Shown here one piece after another: positions 42,843-51,447 of a stretch of 64,000 nt of DNA. The DNA comes from UBA3006 sp036746695 (lineage in GTDB: Bacteria; Actinomycetota; Acidimicrobiia; Acidimicrobiales; Ilumatobacteraceae). Positions within the stretch are counted from its first letter, which is position 1. Every line of letters begins with the position of its first letter. The stretch lies in contig DAIODP010000001.1 of NCBI GenBank assembly GCA_036746695.1, positions 744,001 to 808,000 of the forward strand, in the 5' to 3' direction. Under the pieces are notes generated by a model, which saw only the letters and a program-made list of their open reading frames with translations, had not been told where the DNA came from and ran no database searches. Position numbers and translations under genes: made by a program.

Positions 42843-43061
42843 TTACTTCCCCGCTGCTTCGGCTGCAGCAATTTCTTGCTGACGAATAAGCGTGTTGATA
42901 CGAGCGATTTGACGACGCACTTTGCCCATCTCGGCGGTGTTGTCGAGCTGGCCAGTTGCGTTACGGAAGCGCAAGTTCAGTGCTTCCTGCTTGGACGAAC
43001 GAAGCTCTTCCACCAAAGTGGCGAGATCCATTTCGCGGAGTTCTGCGAGTTCACGTGCCAT
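42843..43061 (-). CDS. rpmC: ribosomal protein L29 (uL29)
   Basis: From ATG 43061 the product is 72 residues, two helices with LVEELRSSKQEALNLRFRNA and GKVRRQIARINTLIRQ. It sits at the tunnel exit and contacts trigger factor and SRP. The open frame continues upstream within rplP but is not L29-like. The spacing to rplP is one base. Confidence 0.97.
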   Translation of the reverse strand: MARELAELREMDLATLVEELRSSKQEALNLRFRNATGQLDNTAEMGKVRRQIARINTLIRQQEIAAAEAAGK

Positions 43062-43062
43062 G

Positions 43063-43479
43063 TCAGATTGCCTCCTCGCGGCTAATGACGCGGGCCTTGA
43101 TCGGCAGTTTCTGCACTGCACGGTCGAGGGCCTGGTGTGCTGTCGCAGCATTTGGGTACGACAGTTCGAACATGATGCGACCTGGCTTAACCACGGCTAC
43201 CCACAACTCTGGGTTTCCTTTTCCGGAACCCATGCGAGTTTCGGCTGGCTTCTTGGTCACAGACTTGTCTGGGAAAATGTTGATCCACACTTTTCCACCA
43301 CGCTTAATGTGACGCGTCATGGCAATACGTGCGGCTTCAATCTGACGTGCGGTAATCCAGCCTGGCTCCAAAGCTTGGATGCCGTACTCGCCGAATGCGA
43401 GTTCGTTTCCACCCTTACTCACGCCACCCGTGCGACCACGGTGCTGTTTACGATGCTTAACTTTGCGAGGCGACAACAT
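43063..43479 (-). CDS. rplP: ribosomal protein L16 (uL16)
   Basis: The 138-residue product begins MLSPRKVKHRKQHRGRTGG and has KVWINIFPDKSVTKKPAETR and GSGKGNPELWVAVVKPG, as expected. L16 shapes the A site and the binding of tRNA elbow. It follows rpsC by 3 bases. Confidence 0.98.
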   Translation of the reverse strand: MLSPRKVKHRKQHRGRTGGVSKGGNELAFGEYGIQALEPGWITARQIEAARIAMTRHIKRGGKVWINIFPDKSVTKKPAETRMGSGKGNPELWVAVVKPGRIMFELSYPNAATAHQALDRAVQKLPIKARVISREEAI

Positions 43480-43482
43480 GGT

Positions 43483-44364
43483 TTAGTCCTCCCGACCGAA
43501 CTTTGGCGTCTCGTGGGCATCCACGATCCGACGCTGAATGTCTTCTTCTTCTGCCAACAAACGTTCGAACTCTGGGTCGGCTTCTTTAACCAACGGAGTG
43601 ATTGGAGCATCTTCGATATCGGCAACACGTGGGCCTGCAGAGGTAACCACTTTGAGTGTTGCTTCCGAGTGGCCAGATGTCTGACCAACTGCCATTGCTG
43701 CTTCACGCGCAATGCGGTCGTCGCTCTGGCTCTTGTACGGAAGAATTTCGCCCTTGTACAGCCAAACTTTGACGCCAATGCGGCCGGCAGAAGTTGCTGC
43801 TTCACGGAATCCGTAGTCGATGTCGGCACGAAGTGTGTGCAATGGAACGCGGCCTTCGCGGTACCACTCGGTGCGGCACATTTCTGCGCCACCCAAACGA
43901 CCTGAACACTGAATTCGAATGCCCTCTGCGCCGTACTTCTGTGCGTTTTGCACAGCGCGCTTCATCGCGCGACGGAATGCAATGCGGTTGATCAACTGAT
44001 CGGCAACGCCTTGGGCTACCAACGCAGCATCCAACTCGGCTTGCTTGATCTCCGTGATGTTGAGCTGAACCTTGTTGTTGCCGGTCATGGCGGTGAGGCC
44101 TGCACGCAACTCGTCGGCCTTTGCTCCCTTGCGACCAATCACAATTCCCGGACGAGCAGTGTGAATGTCGATTCGCAACTTGTCGCGTGTGCGCTCAATT
44201 TCGATGCGGCTTACTGCTGCATCGGAAAGCTGCACCGTGAGGTACTCGCGGATCTTCCAGTCTTCGGTGAGGTAATGACGGTATTCCTTGGTGCTGAACC
44301 AGCGACTCTTCCAGTCGGTGGTGATTCCCAAGCGGAATCCGTACGGGTTGATCTTCTGGCCCAT
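43483..44364 (-). CDS. rpsC: ribosomal protein S3 (uS3)
   Basis: The 293-residue product begins MGQKINPYGFRLGITTDWKS, has the type II KH domain with GRKGAKADELRAGL, and the C-terminal RTEWYREGRVPLHTLRADID block. Beyond about residue 215 there is an acidic tail of roughly 75 residues (DPEFERLLAEEEDIQRRIVD), longer than in E. coli. S3 forms the mRNA entry pore. It overlaps rplV by one base. Confidence 0.97.
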   Translation of the reverse strand: MGQKINPYGFRLGITTDWKSRWFSTKEYRHYLTEDWKIREYLTVQLSDAAVSRIEIERTRDKLRIDIHTARPGIVIGRKGAKADELRAGLTAMTGNNKVQLNITEIKQAELDAALVAQGVADQLINRIAFRRAMKRAVQNAQKYGAEGIRIQCSGRLGGAEMCRTEWYREGRVPLHTLRADIDYGFREAATSAGRIGVKVWLYKGEILPYKSQSDDRIAREAAMAVGQTSGHSEATLKVVTSAGPRVADIEDAPITPLVKEADPEFERLLAEEEDIQRRIVDAHETPKFGRED

Positions 44365-44912
44365 TAGTTCTCCTCACCAGATTCGGTGGTGGTATCAGTC
44401 GTTTCGACGGCTTCTTCGGTTGCTGGCTTTTCCGTGCGTGCACGGCTAGCTGCAACACGCGACGAACGGCTTGCTGTTTTCACATTGCCCTTCGCCTCGA
44501 TGCTTTGTTCACGAACCGCAAGCGCCCTATCGGACATCGTCTCGACGACGATGGTGATGTGGCACGAACGCTTCAAGATTTGGCCGGCGCGACCCTTTGC
44601 ACGTGGACGGAATCGCTTCATCGTCGGACCTTCGTCAGCAAAGCATGCCTTAACGAACAAGTCGTTGGCATCTTTGTTGTCGTTGTTCACTGCGTTAGCA
44701 ACTGCTGATGCCAGCAATTTGCGCACGTCGTGAGCCGAGTCGCGCTGAATGAGCGAAAGTAGATCGTCGGCTTCTTTTACTTCTTTGCCGCGAATGTGGT
44801 TGAGCACGACGCGAACTTTGGATGCCGACATGCGGACATTCATTGCCTTGGCACGCGTGCCGGAGGAAACGCCAACCTTGTTGGTGGCTTCGTTGAGCTT
44901 TGGACCGGTCAT
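44364..44912 (-). CDS. rplV: ribosomal protein L22 (uL22) with extended termini
   Basis: The product is 182 residues, against about 110 in E. coli. The L22 core (about 22-130) has VRMSASKVRVVLNHIRGK and the tunnel hairpin FRPRAKGRAGQILKRSCHI. The last 50 residues are Ser/Ala/Thr/Glu-rich (EEAVETTDTTTESGEEN). Mycobacterial L22 also has a long C-terminal tail. It overlaps rpsS by ATGA. Confidence 0.96.
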   Translation of the reverse strand: MTGPKLNEATNKVGVSSGTRAKAMNVRMSASKVRVVLNHIRGKEVKEADDLLSLIQRDSAHDVRKLLASAVANAVNNDNKDANDLFVKACFADEGPTMKRFRPRAKGRAGQILKRSCHITIVVETMSDRALAVREQSIEAKGNVKTASRSSRVAASRARTEKPATEEAVETTDTTTESGEEN

Positions 44913-45199
44913 GACTTAGCCGCCGCTGCTGCTGCTTTTTCCTGCGATGCGTGGAATTTGAAAGTACGTGTTGGTGAGAACTCGCCCAACTTGTGACCAA
45001 CCATTGATTCGCTCACGTATACGGGAACGTGCTTGCGTCCGTCGTGAACGGCGAACGTGTGGCCGATCATGTCTGGAATGATGGTGCTGCGACGCGACCA
45101 AGTCTTGATGACTTTGCGCTCACCGCTCTCGTTCATGGCATCCAACTTCTTGAGCAAATGCTCATCGACGAATGCACCCTTTTTAAGACTGCGCGACAT
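44909..45199 (-). CDS. rpsS: ribosomal protein S19 (uS19)
   Basis: The 96-residue product begins MSRSLKKGAFVDEHLLKK and has TWSRRSTIIPDMIGHTFAVH and HKLGEFSPTRTFK, all canonical. It sits on the head of the small subunit near S13. It follows rplB by 3 bases and overlaps rplV by 4. Confidence 0.98.
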   Translation of the reverse strand: MSRSLKKGAFVDEHLLKKLDAMNESGERKVIKTWSRRSTIIPDMIGHTFAVHDGRKHVPVYVSESMVGHKLGEFSPTRTFKFHASQEKAAAAAAKS

Positions 45200-45202
45200 G
45201 TG

Positions 45203-46039
45203 TTAAGCCCGGCCCTTTCCTGAACGACGACGGCGAACAATGAGTGATTGTGACGACTTGTTTTTGTTGCGGGTACGGCGCTCTGGCTTACCCCATGGCG
45301 ACACTGGTGGACGTCCACCGGATGTCTTACCTTCACCACCACCGAGTGGGTGGTCGACTGGGTTCATTACAACACCGCGCGATTGTGGGCGAACGCCCTT
45401 CCAACGGTTACGGCCTGCTTTACCAATCTTGATGAGTTCGTGCTCGGCGTTTCCAACTTCGCCAACCGTTGCACGGCAGTCGAGAGGAACACGGCGCATT
45501 TCGCTGGATGGCATACGCAATGTTGCATAGACGCCTTCCTTAGCAACCAACTGAACAGCCATACCGGCCGAACGAGCAACGCGGCCACCTTGGCCTGGGC
45601 GAAGTTCGATGTTGTGCACGACGGTACCTACTGGCATGTAACGAAGTGGCAATGCATTGCCAACTTTGATGTCGGCCTTCGGGCCGCTCTGCAGACGCAT
45701 GCCAACTTCAAGACCCTTCGGGGCCAAGATGTACGACTTGCTTCCGTCTTCGTAATGCAAGAGTGCGATACGACATGTGCGGTTCGGGTCGTACTCGATG
45801 GCAGCAACCTTTGCTTCGTACTCGTCGGTGACGCGCTTGAAGTCGATGAGGCGGTACTGCTGCTTGTGTCCGCCACCTTGGTGACGTGAAGTGACGCGAC
45901 CGTAGGCGTTGCGGCCACCGGCAGATGTCTTTTTCGTAAGCAGCGACTTTTCAGGCGTGCTCTTAGTGATGTCAGCGAAGTCGGACACCGTCTGGAAACG
46001 GCGGCCCGGGCTGGTTGGTTTGCGTTTGCGAATACCCAT
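45203..46039 (-). CDS. rplB: ribosomal protein L2 (uL2)
   Basis: The 278-residue product begins MGIRKRKPTSPGRRFQTVSD. The essential C-terminal histidine region VVMNPVDHPLGGGEGKTSG is intact, followed by GRPPVSPWGK. L2 is needed for subunit association and peptidyl transfer. It follows rplW by 22 bases. Confidence 0.98.
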   Translation of the reverse strand: MGIRKRKPTSPGRRFQTVSDFADITKSTPEKSLLTKKTSAGGRNAYGRVTSRHQGGGHKQQYRLIDFKRVTDEYEAKVAAIEYDPNRTCRIALLHYEDGSKSYILAPKGLEVGMRLQSGPKADIKVGNALPLRYMPVGTVVHNIELRPGQGGRVARSAGMAVQLVAKEGVYATLRMPSSEMRRVPLDCRATVGEVGNAEHELIKIGKAGRNRWKGVRPQSRGVVMNPVDHPLGGGEGKTSGGRPPVSPWGKPERRTRNKNKSSQSLIVRRRRSGKGRA

Positions 46040-46061
46040 GTTCGTCCTTTTTCAGCTCGTT

Positions 46062-46352
46062 CTAGTTCTCGAACAGCGGGATTTCATTGCCCGCTGCGAG
46101 GGTGACGATGGCCCGTTTGGTGTCTGGGCGCTGACCACGGCGATTGGTGCCGCGAGTCTGGCGCACTTTGCCACGACGGTTGAGAGTGTTGACGCGCGTG
46201 ACCTTGACATTCCAAATGGTCTCGATGGCGTCGTGAATTTCTGGCTTGCTGGCGTCTGGGTGTACTTCAAACGTGTACGTTCCCTTATCCATCAGCGAAT
46301 AGCTCTTTTCCGAAATGATCGGACGCAAGATGATGTCGCGTGGGTCTTTCAC
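46062..46352 (-). CDS. rplW: ribosomal protein L23 (uL23)
   Basis: The start is set at GTG 46352, giving 96 residues beginning VKDPRDIILRPIISEKSY, the normal L23 length. AAGGAGG lies 7 bases upstream, and the GTG overlaps the rplD stop as GTGA. The longer frame to 46412 lies inside rplD. L23 is the docking site for trigger factor and SRP at the tunnel exit. Confidence 0.96.
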   Translation of the reverse strand: MKDPRDIILRPIISEKSYSLMDKGTYTFEVHPDASKPEIHDAIETIWNVKVTRVNTLNRRGKVRQTRGTNRRGQRPDTKRAIVTLAAGNEIPLFEN

Positions 46353-47059
46353 TTTGCGGCCTCCTTGACCTTTGGCAAGCTGCTCTGCGTAAATACGAGC
46401 CAGTCGTTGCACAACACGTCGTACGCATTGAGCTCGCCTGTCTCGACAACCTGCACCTTGGTGAGGTTGCGGAACGACTTCGCTGCATTGACATCCGTGC
46501 GATCAATAACGATCATGATCTTTCCGTCTAGCCCAAGCGAGTTGAGCAACAACGAAGCATCTTTAGTGCTTGGCTTGTCGAACGAGAACTTGTCGACGAC
46601 AACAACTTTGTTGTCGAGCGCGCGGTCGGACAATGCCGAGCGAAGCGCCAATGCAATCATTTTCTTTGGTGTGCGCTGCGAGTATTTGCGTGGCTTCGGG
46701 CCAAGAGCAACTGCACCACCGCTGAAGTGTGGAGCGCGGATCGAACCCTGACGAGCGTTACCCGTGCCCTTCTGGCCGAATGGCTTGATGCCACCACCGC
46801 GAACTTCTGAACGAGTTTTGGTGCTCTGTGTTCCGGAGCGACGGTGTGCCAGCTGTGCGGTGACAACTTGGTGCATCACTGAAACGTTTGGTTCGATACC
46901 GAAAATTGATTCTGGCAATGTTGCCGAACCGGTTTTAGGAACCGAAGGGGAAGTTGTTTTTGCTGCAGCCTTTTTTGCAGCTGGCTTAGCGGCTGCTTTC
47001 GTTGTTGTTTTCTTCGCAACTTTCTTTGCTGCTTTCTTCACTGGTTTTGCTGATGCCAT
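46349..47059 (-). CDS. rplD: ribosomal protein L4 (uL4) with Lys/Ala-rich N-terminus
   Basis: The 236-residue product has an L4 core from about residue 48 (LPESIFGIEPNVSVMHQVV), with GGGIKPFGQKGTGNARQGS, the rRNA-binding loop. The usual first strand of L4 (a VxVxDxxGK type segment) is replaced by about 40 residues of Lys/Ala-rich sequence (AKKVAKKTTTKAAAKPAAKK). L4 lines the tunnel with L22 and in E. coli represses the S10 operon. It lies 4 bases after rplC. Confidence 0.95.
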   Translation of the reverse strand: MASAKPVKKAAKKVAKKTTTKAAAKPAAKKAAAKTTSPSVPKTGSATLPESIFGIEPNVSVMHQVVTAQLAHRRSGTQSTKTRSEVRGGGIKPFGQKGTGNARQGSIRAPHFSGGAVALGPKPRKYSQRTPKKMIALALRSALSDRALDNKVVVVDKFSFDKPSTKDASLLLNSLGLDGKIMIVIDRTDVNAAKSFRNLTKVQVVETGELNAYDVLCNDWLVFTQSSLPKVKEAAK

Positions 47060-47063
47060 CGCG

Positions 47064-47702
47064 TTACTTTCCCTTCACCGCGTTGCGCACAATCACGACG
47101 CCGCCGTTTGGACCAGGCACTGAGCCCTTAACCAACAGCAAGCCACGCTCAAGATCGGCCTGGACTACTTCAAGATTCAAAGTGGTTGTCTGCTGGTGAC
47201 CCATGTGGCCAGCCATGCGCAAACCTTTGAATACACGACCTGGAAATGAACACGAGCCGATGGAACCAGGAGCACGGTGGTGCTTGTGGTTACCGTGGCT
47301 GGCGCCCTGTCCGCGGAAGTTGTGGCGCTTCATACCGCCAGCAAAACCTTTACCGCGGCTGACGGCGGTGACATCCACGCGCTCGCCAGCAACAAGAGTG
47401 TCGACGGCAATTTCTTGGCCGACAGCAAAACCATCAACCGAATCGAGACGAAGCTCGACGAGGCGACGACCTGCTGCAACACTTGCCGCAGCGAAGTGAC
47501 CGGCTTGCGCCTTGGTCAACTTTTTTGGATCCTTTTGTCCGTAGGTGACTTGCAGCGCTGAGTAACCATCGCGCTCGCCTGTCTTTACCTGAACAACGCG
47601 AGCGGGCTCGACGCGCAACACCGTCACGGGGATAACGCGCTGGTCGTCGCCCCATACCTGTGTCATGCCGACCTTTTCGCCGACGATTGCTTTCTGTGCC
47701 AT
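47064..47702 (-). CDS. rplC: ribosomal protein L3 (uL3)
   Basis: The 212-residue product has VGMTQVWGDDQRVIPVTVL at the N-terminus, and GMKRHNFRGQGASHGNHKHH, whose Gln is the usual site of PrmB methylation. It initiates 23S folding. Here it is the first gene of the S10 cluster, because rpsJ lies 2.2 kb upstream beyond other genes; a structured leader of 303 bases precedes it. AAAGGG serves as ribosome binding site. Confidence 0.97.
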   Translation of the reverse strand: MAQKAIVGEKVGMTQVWGDDQRVIPVTVLRVEPARVVQVKTGERDGYSALQVTYGQKDPKKLTKAQAGHFAAASVAAGRRLVELRLDSVDGFAVGQEIAVDTLVAGERVDVTAVSRGKGFAGGMKRHNFRGQGASHGNHKHHRAPGSIGSCSFPGRVFKGLRMAGHMGHQQTTTLNLEVVQADLERGLLLVKGSVPGPNGGVVIVRNAVKGK

Positions 47703-48005
47703 AACAGCAACCCTTTTCTTGTTTGTGTAGATCGATGTACCAGTAATTTCCTCACGCTCAATCGGTTCCGTTCACGGAAATGCTCCGCTCGGCAAAAGCC
47801 GGCGGAGCACCGAGATCGTTGTTGCTGCTAGGTCCCCCGAATCAAGCGGGGCTCTGGCAGACGTCGATTGTGGCGTCAGTTCATTACTTTGGGCTTTCTC
47901 CAGCAACGCGCCAGATAAGCCGTTTATACGGACTTGGAACTCTATCGGCGGCTATTCCCCACTCCCAACGCCAAACGGGAAGGGATATTGACCCTGATAT
48001 TGGAG
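47703..48005 (-). promoter_or_regulatory. structured leader region upstream of rplC
   Basis: No gene lies in these 303 bases. A strong hairpin pairs GCTCCGC (47782-47788) with GCGGAGC (47802-47808), with an inner CGGC/GCCG stem closing an AAAA loop. A neighbouring stem is TTCCG/CGGAA (47766-47779), and CCCCG/CGGGG (47835-47851) forms another. A TATAAA box appears on the minus strand at about 47925-47930 (CCGTATAAACGG), a possible promoter element. The region probably carries the promoter and an autoregulatory leader for the rplC cluster, by analogy with S10 leaders bound by L4. Confidence 0.5.
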
Positions 48006-49229
48006 TTATTCGTCGACCCTGGCAACCAAGGTGGCCGAGACGGTCAGCCGGTCCCCAGCTCTTAAAATGACAATTTCCACGGTTTGGCCGGGTTCGGCAT
48101 CGCGAATTGCCGCCACCAGGCCCACTTGGCCATCGATCGGCTCTCCGTCCACGCTGAGCACGATGTCGTCTTCCCTGATTCCGGCCTTATCGGCTGGGGA
48201 ATCCGGCTGGACGCTGGTGATGATGGCGCCCTGGCCTCCGTCATTGCGCTCGGCCAAGCCAACGCCCAGGAACCCTTCCTCACGTGTTCCGCCATTGGCA
48301 ATCTCACGAAGTTGCTCGATGACGGGGATCAGCTCGTCGACCGAGATCGAGAAACCAATGTTGCTGGCAGCCGACGTGGAGTCGCTTCGGGCCACGGCCG
48401 TATTGATGCCCACCACTTCTCCGCGCATATTGACGAGCGGGCCACCCGAGTTGCCCGACGAAATTGGGGCATCGGTCTGGATCAGACCATTGAGTGCGCC
48501 GGAATCGGTGATGATGGTGCGCTTCAGTGCCGACACAATGCCAGACGTAACCGATGGGCCGCCGTCCAAGTCGAGCGCATAACCAATTGCGACCACCGCA
48601 TCGCCAACGCGCACCGAACCAACTTGCGCAAACAATGCTGGTTTCAAACCCATTGCGTCAATTTTCAATAGTGCAAGGTCATTGCCCGGGTCGCTCGCCA
48701 AAATTTTTGCCTCACGCGGTTCGGTCTCGCCTGCGAAACGAATCTTTACCGTGGTCGCACCTTCAACAACGTGCGCATTCGTCAAAATTTCGCCGTCAGC
48801 CGTGAGTACTACACCAGTTCCTGTTGCTTCGCCCGAACTGAACTCGTCCGAAACTTCGCTGGAGATAGTGACCACGCTGTCGGCCATCGCATTCGCAACT
48901 TGCGCAATAACGGTGTCACCAACTGCAGAATCGCTCGCATCAACAGCACTCGTCACAATTGGCGTGTTCGACGAACCGGCACCTCCCGAGTTGCCAATTG
49001 AAATATTCCATTCGTCTGCCGCAATCGATCCACCGATTCCGCCGGCAAAACCAATCAGCAACATCGACAACACAAGCAGTAGTGGTTTGCGTCGTGTACC
49101 AGCGCTTTGGGTCTGATGCCCTGCAAAATCCACCTGCGGAGGCGGAAACACCTGAGATTGCGGCGCTCGGTTCATTGTTTCGAGAAGCGAATTTGGTTGC
49201 TCGTTTTGGGGGTTCGACCATTCAGTCAT
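48006..49229 (-). CDS. HtrA/DegP-type membrane-anchored serine protease with PDZ domain
   Basis: From ATG 49229 the product is 407 residues. The cytoplasmic N-terminus (1-47) is followed by one transmembrane helix (about 49-70), a trypsin-like domain with the triad His153 (LTNAHVVEG), Asp184 (GNDLALLK) and Ser261 (SSGNSGGPL), and a PDZ domain (about 315-405). Such proteases degrade or sense misfolded envelope proteins. It lies between rpsJ and rplC, where no protease gene is expected, on the same strand. It starts 110 bases from the divergent acetyltransferase. Confidence 0.94.
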   Translation of the reverse strand: MTEWSNPQNEQPNSLLETMNRAPQSQVFPPPQVDFAGHQTQSAGTRRKPLLLVLSMLLIGFAGGIGGSIAADEWNISIGNSGGAGSSNTPIVTSAVDASDSAVGDTVIAQVANAMADSVVTISSEVSDEFSSGEATGTGVVLTADGEILTNAHVVEGATTVKIRFAGETEPREAKILASDPGNDLALLKIDAMGLKPALFAQVGSVRVGDAVVAIGYALDLDGGPSVTSGIVSALKRTIITDSGALNGLIQTDAPISSGNSGGPLVNMRGEVVGINTAVARSDSTSAASNIGFSISVDELIPVIEQLREIANGGTREEGFLGVGLAERNDGGQGAIITSVQPDSPADKAGIREDDIVLSVDGEPIDGQVGLVAAIRDAEPGQTVEIVILRAGDRLTVSATLVARVDE

Positions 49230-49339
49230 AACTTGAGTTCTAGCGCAAAATTGTTCATAAATCGCTGTGCCGCAGGGCATTCTTGCCCAATTCTTGAATT
49301 CCCTCGTTTTCCCCGCGCTGGGCCACTAGGTTCGCCCCC

Positions 49340-49861
49340 GTGAGTTCCGCACATTCGCCCGTCCGTATCCGCCGCGCCACCGTTGCCGACACCGCCGCAA
49401 TTGCCGAGATTTACAATCACGAAGTGGAATTTGAAACGTCCACTTTCGATCTGATCCCGCGAACCCTTGCCGCACAGAAAGAATGGATCGAGGCTCGCAG
49501 CGGAGCATTTTCCGCCATCGTTGCCGTCGACGAAAACGATGCCGTCGTCGGCTTTGGTGCGCTCAGCGAATATCGCGACCGCGCCGCGTACAAGACATCC
49601 GTCGAAAACTCTGTTTATGTTCGACGCAATCTCTCACGTTCGGGAATTGGCAAACTGATTCTCACCAACTTGCTCGAACAAGCAGCCGACTCGGGGTTTC
49701 ATGTGGTGATGGCGCGCATCGAGGCATCAAGCGATGCATCGCGCGGGCTGCACGCCGCGTGCGGCTTCCAACTTGTTGGAATCGAGCGCGAGATCGGTCG
49801 TAAGTTTGGCAAGTGGCGCGACGTTGCGATCATGCAAATTGTGTTGCACGAGCGCCAGTAG
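49340..49861 (+). CDS. GNAT N-acetyltransferase, phosphinothricin-acetyltransferase-like
   Basis: The 173-residue product starts at GTG 49340. It has the Pat/Bar-like N-terminus IRRATVADTAAIAEIYNHEV, the ETSTFDLIPRT segment, the acetyl-CoA loop RRNLSRSGIGKLIL and the ending GKWRDVAIMQIVLHER, which matches this family well. Pat enzymes acetylate phosphinothricin or, more often, methionine sulfone-type amino acid analogues. It is the only plus-strand gene in the ribosomal block and converges with rpsJ, 13 bases apart. True substrate is unknown. Confidence 0.9.
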   Translation: MSSAHSPVRIRRATVADTAAIAEIYNHEVEFETSTFDLIPRTLAAQKEWIEARSGAFSAIVAVDENDAVVGFGALSEYRDRAAYKTSVENSVYVRRNLSRSGIGKLILTNLLEQAADSGFHVVMARIEASSDASRGLHAACGFQLVGIEREIGRKFGKWRDVAIMQIVLHERQ

Positions 49862-49874
49862 GGCGCTGTCGAAC

Positions 49875-50189
49875 TTAACTGTTCTGGATCTTGATTTCGA
49901 TGTCGACACCGGCAGGCAACTCGATGCGCTGCAGGCTGTCGATGGTCTTAGCATTTGGCTCGACGATGTCGATGACGCGCTTATGAATGCGCATCTCAAA
50001 GTGCTCTCGCGAGTCTTTGTCGACGTGTGGCCCACGGATCACCGTGTAACGGTGTTTGTCCGTAGGCAACGGGATCGGGCCGCGAACCGTCGCGTTGGTG
50101 CGAGCAACAGTCTCGACGATCTTTTTTGAAGACTCGTCGATGATCTGGTGATCGAACGCCTTGAGACGGATGCGAATGCTAGATGCCAT
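49875..50189 (-). CDS. rpsJ: ribosomal protein S10 (uS10, NusE)
   Basis: The 104-residue product has RIRLKAFDHQIIDESSKKIV, GPIPLPTDKHRYTVIRGPHVDK and the ending LPAGVDIEIKIQNS. S10 also acts as NusE with NusB in antitermination. It follows tuf by 10 bases, as in the archaeal and actinobacterial str-S10 join, but the next ribosomal gene, rplC, is far downstream. A convergent plus gene ends 13 bases away, so the transcript probably stops here. Confidence 0.98.
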   Translation of the reverse strand: MASSIRIRLKAFDHQIIDESSKKIVETVARTNATVRGPIPLPTDKHRYTVIRGPHVDKDSREHFEMRIHKRVIDIVEPNAKTIDSLQRIELPAGVDIEIKIQNS

Positions 50190-50199
50190 GAGTAACGAG

Positions 50200-51384
50200 T
50201 TACTTCAGGATCTTGACGACGCGACCAGCACCTACGGTGCGGCCACCTTCGCGGATTGCGAAACGAAGACCTTCGTCCATGGCGATTGGCTTGCCCAATT
50301 CCACGGTCATCATCACGTTGTCACCAGGCATCACCATTTCGGTGCCCTTTGGCAACTCGACGGTTCCGGTTACGTCTGTGGTACGGAAGAAGAACTGTGG
50401 ACGGTAGTTGTTGAAGAATGGCTTGTGACGGCCGCCTTCTTCCTTCGTCAACACGTACACCTGACCTTCGAAGTTGGTGTGTGGAGTGATTGAACCTGGA
50501 GCACAAAGCACCTGGCCACGCTCGACATCTTCCTTCTTGGTACCACGGAGCAATGCGCCGATGTTGTCGCCTGCTTGACCTTCGTCGAGCAACTTGCGGA
50601 ACATTTCAACACCTGTGCAAGTGGTTTTCTGTGTGTCACGAAGACCAACGATTTCGATGTCGTCGCCAGTGTGAACCTTGCCCTGCTCTACCTTGCCGGT
50701 GACGACGGTGCCGCGACCAGTGATGGTGAACACGTCTTCGATTGGCATGAGGAATGGCTTGTCGAGTTCACGCTTTGGCTCTGGGATTGACTCGTCACAT
50801 GCGCGGATCAAGTTCATGACCTGCTCTTGTGCATCGGCGTCGCCCTGCAGTGCCTTCAAAGCGGAAACGCGCACGACTGGTGCGGTGTCGCCTGGGAACT
50901 CGTATGCGTTGAGCAAGTCGCGAACTTCGATTTCGACGAGCTCGAGGAGCTCTTCGTCTTCAACCATGTCGGCCTTGTTCAAAGCAACAACGATGTACGG
51001 AACGCCTACTTGGCGAGCGAGCAACACGTGCTCACGCGTCTGTGGCATTGGGCCGTCGGTTGCAGCAACCACGAGGATTGCGCCGTCGACCTGTGCAGCA
51101 CCGGTGATCATGTTCTTGATGTAGTCGGCGTGACCTGGCATGTCGACGTGTGCGTAGTGGCGCTTTTCTGACTCGTATTCGATGTGCGCGATGGAGATCG
51201 TGATACCACGAGCCTTCTCTTCTGGCGCCTTGTCGATCTGGTCGAAAGCGGTGACCTCGGCCAGACCCTTGGTTGCCAAGGTGGCGGAGATTGCAGCGGT
51301 CAACGTGGTTTTGCCGTGGTCGATGTGACCCATGGTGCCGATGTTGACGTGTGGCTTATTGCGCTCGAACTTTGCCTTAGACAT
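50200..51384 (-). CDS. tuf: translation elongation factor EF-Tu
   Basis: The 394-residue GTPase delivers aminoacyl-tRNA. G1 is GHIDHGKT at 19-26, followed by DMPGHADY and NKADMV. Domains 2 and 3 include GRGTVVTGKVEQG and GTEMVMPGDN, and the end is EGGRTVGAGRVVKILK. It lies 63 bases downstream of fusA and 10 before rpsJ. Only one tuf copy is visible. Confidence 0.98.
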   Translation of the reverse strand: MSKAKFERNKPHVNIGTMGHIDHGKTTLTAAISATLATKGLAEVTAFDQIDKAPEEKARGITISIAHIEYESEKRHYAHVDMPGHADYIKNMITGAAQVDGAILVVAATDGPMPQTREHVLLARQVGVPYIVVALNKADMVEDEELLELVEIEVRDLLNAYEFPGDTAPVVRVSALKALQGDADAQEQVMNLIRACDESIPEPKRELDKPFLMPIEDVFTITGRGTVVTGKVEQGKVHTGDDIEIVGLRDTQKTTCTGVEMFRKLLDEGQAGDNIGALLRGTKKEDVERGQVLCAPGSITPHTNFEGQVYVLTKEEGGRHKPFFNNYRPQFFFRTTDVTGTVELPKGTEMVMPGDNVMMTVELGKPIAMDEGLRFAIREGGRTVGAGRVVKILK

Positions 51385-51447
51385 TGCTACTCCTTGTTGC
51401 TTTTCTCTTTGTTTTTAAAATGAATAGATCGTGGAAGTGAGTGCGGG

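Noticed and set aside
47703..48005. A tRNA in the rplC leader
   Set aside because: The stems do not form a cloverleaf and no TTCGANNC-like T-loop sits in the right place.
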